From contig NZ_JASNRA010000017.1 of assembly GCF_030411955.1 (NCBI RefSeq), forward strand, positions 1 through 64,000: 64,000 nucleotides of DNA, written 5' to 3'. The notes beneath the pieces are model-generated. The model was given only the letters and a program-made list of their open reading frames with translations, was not told where the DNA came from and made no database searches. The DNA comes from Massilia sp. YIM B02443 (GTDB taxonomy: Bacteria; Pseudomonadota; Gammaproteobacteria; Burkholderiales; Burkholderiaceae_D). Positions 36,848-45,384 of this stretch are shown here, one piece after another; the first letter of the stretch is position 1, and every line of letters starts with the position of its first letter. Made by a program: the position numbers and the translations under genes.

Positions 36848-39800
36848 GTGCACCCTGCTTCCACCTTCCTGGCATTCGTCACGCCGGCGCTGCGCCGTGG
36901 CCTGCTGCCGTGCCTGCTGGTGGTGCTGAGCCTGTTCACCCTGCCCGCCCACGCCGGCACCACCTACGCCTTCAGCGGCGGCAAGGTCCTCGGCTGCAAC
37001 AACAAGGGCAAGGTCTATACCTGCGACTCGATCGCCCTGCCGCAGTGGGACGACAAGATCGTGATCGGCAACGGCTACACCGTCAACGTCAACGCCGACG
37101 TCGGCTTCGGCTGGGAACAAGGCCTGAGCATGTCCGGCACGGCGCGCCTGACCAGCAGCGGCAACATCGACCTGGCCGGCATGAACCCGGCCAATTTGCT
37201 GGTCAGTGGCGGTTCGTTCGAGGCCGCCAAGACCTTCACCGTCACCGGCCCGGCCCAGGTCAAGGCCGACGTCACCGCCGGCACACTCAATATCGGCACC
37301 GGCTCGACCTTCCAGATCACCGGCACCATGGTCTCGCGCGGCGCGCTGTCGATCGGCTCCAACACCACCATCAATGGCTCGGTAAGCGGCACGGCGATCA
37401 TGACCAACTCCCCGTTCAAGGTCACCGGCGACGTCACCGCCAGCGACACGCTGCTGATCGCATCCGGCGGCGTGATCGGCGGGACGGTGGCCGGCAACAC
37501 CTCGATCACCATCAACTCGCCGGCCACGCTCGGCAAATCGGTCACTTCGCAGGGTCCGATCATGATCGGCTCGGGCGCCAACATCGGCGGCGCGGTCAAG
37601 GGCACCACCATCACCGCCGATTCGCCGGTCACCCTGAACGGCGACGTCATCGCCACTACCCGCTTCACGCTCGGCTCGGAGAGCACGGTCAACGGCAACA
37701 TCACCGCGCCCGAGGTCGAGCTGTACGCGTCCTCCAGCCGCATCGGCGGCAACGTCAGCGCCAGCAAGCTGCTGACCATGGGACACGACGTCAGGATCCG
37801 GGGCACGGTCGACACCGGCCAGCTGACGATGTACGCCTCCGACGCCCTGATCGAAGGCGTGGCCAAAGTCGATTTCGCCACCCTGTACTGGAACGGCCGC
37901 GTGAGCCAGACCATCGTCTGCAAGTCGGGCACGCGCGCGGGCTATTGCGACTGCGTGGACAACCAGAGCGGCAACCCGGTCAACTCCGCCAACGGCCCGC
38001 GCTGCGAGTCCGGCAAGCCGGTGCAGGGACCGCTGCACCACTTCCAGATCACGCACGACGGCAGCGGCCAGACCTGCGCGCCGGAGAGCGTCACCGTCAC
38101 CGCCTGCGCCAACGCGGCCTGCAGCGCGCCGCACTACACGAGCGGCGCCAGGGTCACGCTGCAGCCCGGCGGCGACACGGTCATCATCGGCAGCAGCGGC
38201 GTCGCCAGCGGCAACGTGTCGCGCAACACGGCCGGTGTCGAGACGCTCAAGCTGGCTTATACCGGCGCGGTGACGTCCGGCGCCACCTGCCGCAACAGCG
38301 CCGCCGGCAGCGCCAGCTGCGACATGACATTCAGCGGCGGGGTCGCGTTCAGCATCGACGTGCCGGACCACCGCGCCGCAGAAAACGCCGGCGCCACCAT
38401 CAAGGCGCTGCAGTCCGATCCCAAGACCAACCAGTGCGTGGCGGCGTTCAAGAGCACCGACAAGCCGATCCAGTACAGCTGCGGTCACGTCACCACCAGC
38501 AAGGACACGGCCGGCCTGACGCTGGCCGATGCGGCCCTCAATGCCAGCGCCAGCCTGGTGTGCAGCAGCGGCGCCAGGAAAGCCGTGACCACCCGCTTCG
38601 ACGCCAATGGCGCCGCCAGACTCACGCTCAATTACCAGGACGTGGGCAAGCTGAAACTGATGGCGGAACTCGACGACGCCAAAGGCGACGCCACCTTCAT
38701 CGTGGCGCCGCACCGCTTCGGCTTCGGCGATCCGCCCAAGCCAGCGGCGAACGATGCGCTGCGCGCCGGCGACGACTTCAAGCTCACGGTGAATGCGCTC
38801 AACGCCAAGGGCGCGGTCACGCCGAGTTTCGACCAGGCGTCGCTGCCGCTCGATGCCACCAAGACCACTTTCGCGGTGGAGTGCGCGGCCAAGGGCAGCG
38901 CGGGGGCGCTGGGCACGACCGCCGCCGCGCAGTTCAGCAAGGGCAGCGCCAGTCCCACCCTGTGGTGGAGCGAAGTCGGCGCCTTCGACCTGAAAGCCAC
39001 GCTGACCGATTTCCTGGGCAGCGGCCTGGATGTCAGCGGCACCAGCGACGAGCCCAAGGCCGGTTGCACGGCCAGCGTCGGTCCCTTCATCCCGAAGTAC
39101 TTCCTGGTCGACCAGACCAAGGAAGAAGCGGACAAGAAGCGTCCGTTCTACTATGCCGGCGAGCCGGTGCCGGTGCGGGTCAGCGCCATGAATGCGCGCC
39201 ATGCGGTGACGCAGAACTATGACGGCGTGCTGGGCTACAGCAGCGCGGTGACGCTCGCGGCCTACGACAGCAGGCGCGAGACGACGAACCCAAACGGCGG
39301 CCGGCTGGCGCCGGCGCAAGTGAAGGCGGACGGATTCAGCGGCGGCGCGGCGTTGGTGAACATCGCCTATGCCTCGGCGACCGCCGCGCCGATGGCGCCT
39401 ACCCAGATCGTGCTGCGCGCAACCTCCAGCGCCGCGCCAACGGTGACGTCCAACGACGCCGAGGGCGACTACGAAAAGGCGCGGCCGCAGATCCTGAGCG
39501 GACGCCTGCGCGTCGCCAACGCCTTCGGACGCGTCGGCGCGACGGTCGGCCTGGAGATCTTCACCGACTACTGGAGCGGTCGCAGCTGGCTATTCAACGC
39601 CCAGGACAACGTCACCCGGATTCCGGCCGACGCCTTCGCGCAGACCGCCTCGGGCAAGGCAGGATCCGGCCTGGCGCCGGCGATCACCCAGCTGACCCAG
39701 GCCGTGGCGATCAAGGACGGCAAGGCCGAGCCCACGGTGAAACTGACCGGCAACCGCGCCGGCTGGATCGACCTGGCGATCAACCTCGGCACCGGCGACA

Positions 39801-39967
39801 ATACCCCGGACCTGGCCTGCCTGGGCAGCCATCCGCCCGTCACCGGCGCCGAACTGCCCTGGCTGCGCCAGGCCAGGGGCTGCCGCGATCCGGCCGGACG
39901 CGCCACCTTCGGCGAGCTGGCGCCGGAGAACCGCCGCATCATCCACGTGCGCGAGGTGTTCAATTGA
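36848..39967 (+). CDS. mshQ: MshQ-like protein with DUF6701 domain
   Basis: 1039 residues, starting at GTG. A Sec signal peptide ends near PAHA-G (residue 36). Residues about 40-360 are repetitive short beta strands (patterns such as GTTITADSPVTLNGDV) forming a likely beta-solenoid. The rest has paired cysteines and the DUF6701 region typical of MSHA biogenesis protein MshQ (ANAFGRVGATVGLEIFTDYW near residue 890). MshQ-type proteins are thought to be large tip or surface adhesins of MSHA pili. It overlaps the next pilin gene by four bases and leads a five-gene cassette, whereas mshQ is last in the classic locus. Confidence 0.8.
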   Translation: MHPASTFLAFVTPALRRGLLPCLLVVLSLFTLPAHAGTTYAFSGGKVLGCNNKGKVYTCDSIALPQWDDKIVIGNGYTVNVNADVGFGWEQGLSMSGTARLTSSGNIDLAGMNPANLLVSGGSFEAAKTFTVTGPAQVKADVTAGTLNIGTGSTFQITGTMVSRGALSIGSNTTINGSVSGTAIMTNSPFKVTGDVTASDTLLIASGGVIGGTVAGNTSITINSPATLGKSVTSQGPIMIGSGANIGGAVKGTTITADSPVTLNGDVIATTRFTLGSESTVNGNITAPEVELYASSSRIGGNVSASKLLTMGHDVRIRGTVDTGQLTMYASDALIEGVAKVDFATLYWNGRVSQTIVCKSGTRAGYCDCVDNQSGNPVNSANGPRCESGKPVQGPLHHFQITHDGSGQTCAPESVTVTACANAACSAPHYTSGARVTLQPGGDTVIIGSSGVASGNVSRNTAGVETLKLAYTGAVTSGATCRNSAAGSASCDMTFSGGVAFSIDVPDHRAAENAGATIKALQSDPKTNQCVAAFKSTDKPIQYSCGHVTTSKDTAGLTLADAALNASASLVCSSGARKAVTTRFDANGAARLTLNYQDVGKLKLMAELDDAKGDATFIVAPHRFGFGDPPKPAANDALRAGDDFKLTVNALNAKGAVTPSFDQASLPLDATKTTFAVECAAKGSAGALGTTAAAQFSKGSASPTLWWSEVGAFDLKATLTDFLGSGLDVSGTSDEPKAGCTASVGPFIPKYFLVDQTKEEADKKRPFYYAGEPVPVRVSAMNARHAVTQNYDGVLGYSSAVTLAAYDSRRETTNPNGGRLAPAQVKADGFSGGAALVNIAYASATAAPMAPTQIVLRATSSAAPTVTSNDAEGDYEKARPQILSGRLRVANAFGRVGATVGLEIFTDYWSGRSWLFNAQDNVTRIPADAFAQTASGKAGSGLAPAITQLTQAVAIKDGKAEPTVKLTGNRAGWIDLAINLGTGDNTPDLACLGSHPPVTGAELPWLRQARGCRDPAGRATFGELAPENRRIIHVREVFN

Positions 39968-40437
39968 AGCCGATACGCAAACACGACACCGGCTTCACCA
40001 TGGTCGAACTGATCACCGTGATGGTGCTGCTCGGCGTGCTGGCCGCGATCGCGATCCCGAAGCTGATGGGCGATAACATCACTGAAGCGGCGGTGCATGG
40101 CGACAAGGTGGTCAGCGCGCTGCGCCTGGCGCAGAAGACGGCGGTGGCCAAGCGCCGCGTGGTGTGCCTGGCCACCGCGAGCGGCACGCTGCGGGTGAGC
40201 CGCAATCCCGGCTCCAGCGACTGCGAAGACACGATCGAGGGCGCCGTCAATCTGTTCGCCAACCAGGACGCCGGCATCGGCATGAGCGGCGCGCCGCCCG
40301 AGCTGCGCTTCCAGCCGGACGGCAGCATCCTCGATGGCGACAACGCGCAGCGCAGCGAGATCAGGATCGCCATCACGCTGTCCGGCAAGGTCCAGCGCAC
40401 CATCCGCCTGGACGGAGGCACCGGCCATGTCGATTAA
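39964..40437 (+). CDS. Type IV pilin-like minor pseudopilin (FimT/GspH or MshC type)
   Basis: 157 residues with a class III prepilin leader: a short basic start then G-FTMVELITVMVLLGVLA, with cleavage after Gly10 and Glu5 of the mature form. The hydrophobic helix is followed by a small globular domain containing two Cys (VVCLA and SSDCEDT). It starts at TTG overlapping the stop of mshQ. In the position of MshC next to mshD it is probably a minor pilin that primes fibre assembly. No prepilin peptidase or assembly ATPase gene is nearby. Confidence 0.82.
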   Translation: MKPIRKHDTGFTMVELITVMVLLGVLAAIAIPKLMGDNITEAAVHGDKVVSALRLAQKTAVAKRRVVCLATASGTLRVSRNPGSSDCEDTIEGAVNLFANQDAGIGMSGAPPELRFQPDGSILDGDNAQRSEIRIAITLSGKVQRTIRLDGGTGHVD

Positions 40438-40933
40438 GAACCCTGGCCGCATGGGCGGCGTCACGCTGGTGGAGCTGATCATCGCGATGGCCATCGTCGG
40501 CATCGCCCTGGCCAGCCTGGTGGCGGTCTACAACCGCGCCAACGTCGGCAGCGCCGATCCGCTAGTCACGCAGCAGATGCTGTCGGTGGCCGAGACCATG
40601 ATGGAAGAGATCATGCAGAAACCCTACACCGGCGACGGCGCGGTGCCCGCCAGCCGCGTCCTGTACGACGAGGTGCGCGATTACGCCGGCTACGCCAGGA
40701 CCGGCATCGTCAACGTCAACGGCGATGCGGTCGCCGGCCTGGAACGCTACACCGTCGCGGTCACCGTGCGCTGCCCCGGCAACAGCGGCGCGGTGGCCGC
40801 CGGCTGCCCGCCCGGCGACGGCGGGCCGTCGCTTACAAGCACCAACGTCGGCGACGCCCTGCGCATCCAGGTCACGGTGAGTGCGCCCGGCGCCGACGCG
40901 ATCACGCTCACCGGCTGGAGGACGAGACCGTGA
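40427..40933 (+). CDS. mshD: MshD-like minor pilin
   Basis: 168 residues. The prepilin site GG-VTLVELIIAMAIVGIALA is followed by the N-terminal helix and a region with QQMLSVAETMMEEIMQKPY typical of MshD and PilV/GspI-like minor pilins. Two Cys (RCPG and GCPPG) may form a disulphide. It overlaps the previous pilin gene by 11 bases and the next by four. It is part of a translationally coupled pilin cassette. Confidence 0.8.
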   Translation: MSIKNPGRMGGVTLVELIIAMAIVGIALASLVAVYNRANVGSADPLVTQQMLSVAETMMEEIMQKPYTGDGAVPASRVLYDEVRDYAGYARTGIVNVNGDAVAGLERYTVAVTVRCPGNSGAVAAGCPPGDGGPSLTSTNVGDALRIQVTVSAPGADAITLTGWRTRP

Positions 40934-41793
40934 AGCGCAAGACCATGCAGCGCCAGCAAGGATTCACGCTCGTCGAGCTGATCGTCGTGATCGTCCTGGT
41001 GGGCATCATCGGCGGCATGCTGACCATGATGCTGGCGCCGGCGATCCAGAGCTACCTGCTGGTCGGCCAGCGCGCCGCCCTCACCGACCAGGCCGACACG
41101 GCCCTGCGCACGGTCGCCGTCGACGTGCGGCGCGCAGTGCCCAATTCGCTGCGCCTGGGCGACGCGCAATGCCTGGAACTGGTGCCGACCAAGGACGGCG
41201 GGCGTTACCGCACCGGCCCGGTCGACGGACGCAGCGACGACGCCCGCATCAACGACGGGGAACCGGGCAATGCCTTCGACGTGCTCACACGATTCAACAG
41301 CGCGCCGGTGGCCGGCGACGTGATCGTGGTTGGCAACCGCAGCCCGGGCGAGGTCTATGGCCAGTCCAACGTTGCCGTCGTCACCGGCGTCGGTCCTGCG
41401 CCGGATCCAAGCCTGGGCACGGGGCGCATCCAGCTCGACCGCCAGCTGCAGGTGCCGCAGAACTATACCGGCGCGCGCTTCGTGGTGGTGCCGGCCGCAC
41501 GCCAGATCGCGACCTACCGCTGCGTCAATGCGGGCCTGGACGCGAACGGCACCGGCACCGGCACCCTGGTGCGCCTGAACGGCGCCAGCCTGGCCGCGGC
41601 GCCGGCCTGCACCGGCACCGTGCCGGCCGGCGCGCAGCTGGTCGCCAGCAAGGTCGCCAGCTGCGGCTTCGTGTTCTACGCCAATGCCGGCGCCACCCCG
41701 GACAGCGGCTTCGTGCAGATGCAGCTGACCCTGAGCGACAAGGGCGAAGCGGTCCCGCTCACGGTCGGCACCTTCGTGAGCAACGTGCCATGA
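40930..41793 (+). CDS. mshO: MshO-like minor pilin
   Basis: 287 residues. The prepilin site QG-FTLVELIVVIVLVGIIGG is followed by MLAPAIQSYLLVGQRAALTD and ADTALRTVAVDVRRAVPNS, the usual MshO N-terminal pattern, and a long beta-rich C-terminal domain with several Cys. It starts at GTG overlapping the previous TGA and is coupled to mshP downstream by another overlap. Its size fits MshO and GspJ-type pseudopilins. Confidence 0.82.
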   Translation: MKRKTMQRQQGFTLVELIVVIVLVGIIGGMLTMMLAPAIQSYLLVGQRAALTDQADTALRTVAVDVRRAVPNSLRLGDAQCLELVPTKDGGRYRTGPVDGRSDDARINDGEPGNAFDVLTRFNSAPVAGDVIVVGNRSPGEVYGQSNVAVVTGVGPAPDPSLGTGRIQLDRQLQVPQNYTGARFVVVPAARQIATYRCVNAGLDANGTGTGTLVRLNGASLAAAPACTGTVPAGAQLVASKVASCGFVFYANAGATPDSGFVQMQLTLSDKGEAVPLTVGTFVSNVP

Positions 41794-42275
41794 TGCGCCC
41801 GCGCTCTTCGTCCCAGGGCGGTTTCGCCTACATCGCGGCGGTGGTGTTGCTGGTGGTGGTCGCGGGTATCGCGGTGGCGCTGCTGCGCCTGACCGATACC
41901 CAGCGCAGCACCGTCAACGGGGCGCTGCTCGGTGCGCATGCCAACCTGACCGCGCGCGCCGGTCTCGAATGGGTGTTCCGCGACTTGCCCAACCGGTGCG
42001 CCCAGACGCCCGTCACGCTGAACGATTTCAGCTATGCGACCGGCTTCCGAGTTCGGGTTGCCTGCACGTCCAGCCTGTTCACCGAAGGCGACCAGCCTGC
42101 GCCAGGCACCGCATCGGGAACGGAGCCCAGGACTATCCGCATCTACCGCATCGAAGCAATCGCCTGCAACGCCGCCGACTGCCCGGATGGCAACAGCGTG
42201 GCGCGTCCCGACTACGTCGAGCGAGCCCGGATCGCCACCGTCTGCCTAGACGGCAACAATACCTCTTGCGAATGA
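41790..42275 (+). CDS. mshP: MshP-like pilus protein
   Basis: 161 residues. A short basic stretch precedes QGGFAYIAAVVLLVVVAGIA, a prepilin-like helix without the usual Glu5, as in MshP and PilX/GspK-like proteins. TARAGLEWVFRDLPN is typical of MshP. Four Cys lie in the C-terminal half. It begins at ATG overlapping the mshO stop (a second ATG is at 41793). It is the last gene of the cassette. Confidence 0.78.
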   Translation: MMRPRSSSQGGFAYIAAVVLLVVVAGIAVALLRLTDTQRSTVNGALLGAHANLTARAGLEWVFRDLPNRCAQTPVTLNDFSYATGFRVRVACTSSLFTEGDQPAPGTASGTEPRTIRIYRIEAIACNAADCPDGNSVARPDYVERARIATVCLDGNNTSCE

Positions 42276-42378
42276 GCATTGTTATTACATGCTGAACAAA
42301 GGTTTCACTTTTCAGCTAATGATCTTTATCCGATAACAGACGATGATGGAGCCTTCGATCACTCATTCGGAGGACAGC

Positions 42379-43137
42379 ATGCAGCAAGCAAGCGCGCAAC
42401 AAACAAGCAGCACCCGCGTCGCCATCGTCACCGGCGCTTCGCGCGGCATCGGCGCCGCCGTGACCCAGCGCCTGGCCGAAGACGGCTACCGCGTGGCCGT
42501 CAACTACGCCAGCAACGTCGCCGAGGCCGACAAGACCGTCGCCGCCCTGCGCGCAGCCGGCCACACGGCCATCGCGGTGCAGGCCGACGTCTCGCAGGCC
42601 GACCAGGTGCGCGCCCTGTTCGACACCGTCGAGCGAGAATTGGGCAAGGTCGACGTCCTGATCAACAACGCCGGCATCCTCAAGACCGTGCCGCTGGCCG
42701 ACTCCAGCGACGAACTGTTCCAGCGCACCTTCGCCATCAACGTGCAGGGCACCTTCAACACCCTGCGCGAAGCGGCCACGCGCCTGAACGACGGCGGCAG
42801 CATCGTCAATTTCTCGACCAGCGTGGTGGGCCTCAAGCTGCCCGGCTACACGATCTACAGCGCCACCAAGGCGGCGGTGGAGTCGATGAGCCAGATCTTC
42901 GCCAAGGAACTGCGCGGGCGCCGCATCCGCGTCAACGTGGTGGCGCCGGGGCCGGTGGCGACCGAGCTGTTTTTGGACGGGAAGACGCCGGAACAGATCG
43001 CCCACTTCGCCAGCCTGCCGCCGCTCGAGCGCCTGGGCGAGCCGCGCGACATCGCCAACGTGGTGTCGTTTTTGGCCGGCCCGGACGCGGCCTGGGTCAA
43101 CGGCCAGGTGCTGCGCGCCAACGGCGGCGTGATCTGA
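42379..43137 (+). CDS. Short-chain dehydrogenase/reductase
   Basis: 252 residues of the classical SDR type: cofactor motif TGASRGIG (about residues 18-25), NNAG (about 95), catalytic Ser in NFSTSVVG and YSATK with Tyr and Lys (about 160-165), ending in VNGQVLRANGGVI. It is probably an NADP-dependent oxidoreductase of unknown substrate. The ATG at 42379 has a GGAGG site seven bases upstream, preferable to the ATG at 42343. An AraC-type regulator follows 101 bases later on the same strand and may control it. Confidence 0.9.
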   Translation: MQQASAQQTSSTRVAIVTGASRGIGAAVTQRLAEDGYRVAVNYASNVAEADKTVAALRAAGHTAIAVQADVSQADQVRALFDTVERELGKVDVLINNAGILKTVPLADSSDELFQRTFAINVQGTFNTLREAATRLNDGGSIVNFSTSVVGLKLPGYTIYSATKAAVESMSQIFAKELRGRRIRVNVVAPGPVATELFLDGKTPEQIAHFASLPPLERLGEPRDIANVVSFLAGPDAAWVNGQVLRANGGVI

Positions 43138-43238
43138 CCAGAACGCCTGCGCCGGAGGATCGTGCAATCGCGGCGGACCATTGTCGGTCGCCTTCGTGGT
43201 GTAATACGACGCATCGTCATTCACCAACCGGGGAGACC

Positions 43239-44165
43239 ATGGGAGCGATCCACGACCTGGCCGGCCTGATCGCCCGCCACCAGAGCACGGACGGCATGCG
43301 CCAGACCGAGGTGCCGGGCATGTGGCTGATCCGCAGCGCGCAGCCGACCCGGCCGCTGCAGGTGCTGCACGTGCCGGCCGTGTGCATCATCGCGCAGGGC
43401 GCCAAGGTGGTGACGCTGGGCGGCGACAACTACCGCTACGATCCGGCCAAGTACCTGGTGGTGTCGGTCGACCTGCCGCTCACCGGCAGCGTCACCGAAG
43501 CCTCGCCCGGGGAACCCTATCTGTGCCTGCGGGTCGACCTCGATCCGCAGCTGCTGGCGGCGATCGACCTCGAGCTGCCGCCGTCACCTAGCAAGCCGGT
43601 GCGCGGCGCGGCGGCGCGCGGCCTGTACCTGAGCCAGACCACGCCCGAGATGGTCGACGTCGGAACGCGTCTGGTGCGCCTGCTCGACACGCCGCAGGAC
43701 ATCGCCATCCTGGCCCCGCTGCTGGTACGCGAGCTGCACTACCGCCTCCTGACCGGCGAACACGCCGGCGTGGTGCGCCACATCGCCTGCGGCGAGGGGC
43801 GGCTGGCGCAGATCACGCGCGCCATCTGCTGGATCAAGAACAACTACAACCGCCCCTTGAGCGTGGAGCGGCTGGCCGGCGAGGTGGGCATGAGCGCGTC
43901 CACCCTGCACGAGCATTTCAAGTCGGTGACGGCGATGAGTCCCTTGCAGTACCAGAAGCAGCTGCGGCTGCAGGAGGCGCGGCGGCTGATGCTGACCGGC
44001 CTGAAGGACGCGGCGCGCGCCGGGCACGCGGTGGGCTACGAGAGCAGCTCGCAGTTTTCGCGCGAGTATGCGCGCTTCTTCGGGATGCCGCCGGGGAAGG
44101 ATTCGATGCGGCTGCGCGAAGTGATGCTCGATGGCGGGCCGAGCGTGTTGCAGGGGATGCCCTGA
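43239..44165 (+). CDS. AraC-family transcriptional regulator
   Basis: 308 residues. The N-terminal half is the AraC_N cupin-like domain (VLHVPAVCIIAQGAKVV, YLVVSVDLPLTGSVTEAS). The C-terminal 100 residues hold two helix-turn-helix motifs (LSVERLAGEVGMSASTLHEH and AGHAVGYESSSQFSREYAR). It belongs to the group often found next to oxidoreductase genes such as the SDR upstream. The start at 43239 has a GGGAG ribosome site. The ligand is unknown. Confidence 0.9.
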   Translation: MGAIHDLAGLIARHQSTDGMRQTEVPGMWLIRSAQPTRPLQVLHVPAVCIIAQGAKVVTLGGDNYRYDPAKYLVVSVDLPLTGSVTEASPGEPYLCLRVDLDPQLLAAIDLELPPSPSKPVRGAAARGLYLSQTTPEMVDVGTRLVRLLDTPQDIAILAPLLVRELHYRLLTGEHAGVVRHIACGEGRLAQITRAICWIKNNYNRPLSVERLAGEVGMSASTLHEHFKSVTAMSPLQYQKQLRLQEARRLMLTGLKDAARAGHAVGYESSSQFSREYARFFGMPPGKDSMRLREVMLDGGPSVLQGMP

Positions 44166-44219
44166 CGACTGGTCCATGCCGTTCGCATTCGCCCTGGTAT
44201 TCGGTCCTATAATCGGACC

Positions 44220-44849
44220 ATGAGCTACCAACTGGCGATCTTCGATTTCGACGGCACCCTGGCCGATTCCTGGCCGTTCTTCGTGAGCGTGTTCAACGAC
44301 ATCGCCGACCAGCACGGCTTCCGGCGCGTCGACGCCTGCCAGGCCGAGCGGCTGCGCCACTACGGCCCGCGCGACATCATGCGCCACGTCGGCATGCCGG
44401 CCTGGAAGCTGCCGATCGCCTCGCGCTCGTTCATCGACCGCATGCGCGGCCATCCGGGACAGATTCCCCTGTTCGACGGCGTCGAGAGCGCTTTGCGCGC
44501 GCTCGACCAAGCCGGCATGCGGCTGGCGCTGGTGTCGTCGAATGCCGAGGACAACGTGCGGCGCACGCTGGGGCCCGAGCTGGCGTCGCTGTTCCGCCAC
44601 TACGAATGCGGCATGTCGATCTTCGGCAAGAGCGCGCGCATCCGCAAGGTGGTGCGCCAGGCGCGGACGCCGCCGGAGCGGGCGCTGTACGTGGGCGACC
44701 AGACCACCGATGCCGAGGCCGCGCGCCGCGCCGGGGTCGGGTTCGGCGCGGTGAGCTGGGGCTATGCGCCGATCGAGGCGCTGCGCAACGCGGGGCCGGC
44801 GCGCGAGTTCGGGGCGCCCGGGGATCTGCTGTCGCTGGCCGCCAGCTGA
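44220..44849 (+). CDS. HAD-superfamily hydrolase (phosphoglycolate phosphatase-like)
   Basis: 209 residues of HAD subfamily IA. The motifs are in order: nucleophile IFDFDGTLADS at the N-terminus, Ser in LALVSSNAED, Lys in SIFGKSARI, and acidic motif IV in YVGDQTTDAEAARRAG. A helical cap lies between motifs I and II. It is a cytoplasmic phosphatase with an unassigned substrate. It lies 54 bases after the AraC gene. Confidence 0.88.
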   Translation: MSYQLAIFDFDGTLADSWPFFVSVFNDIADQHGFRRVDACQAERLRHYGPRDIMRHVGMPAWKLPIASRSFIDRMRGHPGQIPLFDGVESALRALDQAGMRLALVSSNAEDNVRRTLGPELASLFRHYECGMSIFGKSARIRKVVRQARTPPERALYVGDQTTDAEAARRAGVGFGAVSWGYAPIEALRNAGPAREFGAPGDLLSLAAS

Positions 44850-44925
44850 GCGGTCGAGCGGGCGTAGCAGCGCTCCTGCAACTGCATGCAGACCACGACG
44901 CCGAACGATGTCGCCAGCCCCAGCA

Positions 44926-45030
44926 CGTCATTCCCGCGCAGGCGGGAATCCAAGTTTCTTAGCGCGCCACCTGCGTTTTGACGATAACGGAACGCAGCGA
45001 ACTTAGGTTCCCGCCTGCGCGGGAACGACG
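44926..45030. repeat. REP-like inverted repeat pair
   Basis: CGTCATTCCCGCGCAGGCGG and on to AATCCAAG (44926-44954) faces the near-inverse copy CTTAGGTTCCCGCCTGCGCG to GGAACGACG (45002-45030). Each unit is a hairpin by itself. They match the pair at 20070-20175 except that the order of the two orientations is reversed. The spacer is 47 bases. The pair lies between the HAD gene and a small ORF. Confidence 0.8.
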
Positions 45031-45086
45031 TGTCAAGGGTACGTGGATAATCAGGCTAACAAGGCTGATCAGGCGCAGCCGCAGCC

Positions 45087-45296
45087 CTAGCACCCGAACG
45101 CCGCGTTGCGCTCGACCGCCTTGCGCACCGCCCGCACCTTGTTCGGATAGGCGCCGTCACGGCACAGCACGTCGGCCGGCGCCGCGTCCTTGCCGCACTC
45201 GGGGGACTGATCGGCCGCCGCCGCTTCCACTGGGCTGGAAGCCGGACTGCCGGCAGGAACGGGCGGCTGGCTGGCCGCCAAGGTGTCATCTCGCAT
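45087..45296 (-). CDS. Small hypothetical protein
   Basis: 69 residues. The first half is Ala/Pro/Ser-rich. The second half has three Cys (PECGKD, VLCRDG and a terminal GC) and a basic helix-like NKVRAVRKAVERNAAF. I do not recognise a family. Residue composition looks protein-like, while the overlapping alternative frame (45056-45316) is Arg-rich and looks like a shadow. It has no signal peptide. It lies between the repeat pair and the rtcB remnant. Existence as a gene is uncertain. Confidence 0.4.
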   Translation of the reverse strand: MRDDTLAASQPPVPAGSPASSPVEAAAADQSPECGKDAAPADVLCRDGAYPNKVRAVRKAVERNAAFGC

Positions 45297-45384
45297 CGGA
45301 TCGCTCGCTTCGTCAAAAGGCGCGCCGCCGGCCGTCGCTATCGACAGGCCGGACCGCCGGCGCTGGCTGGGACACCTCGAACGT

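Noticed and set aside
44926..45030. CRISPR array
   Set aside because: Only two facing repeat units are present, with no direct repetition, no regular spacers and no cas genes.
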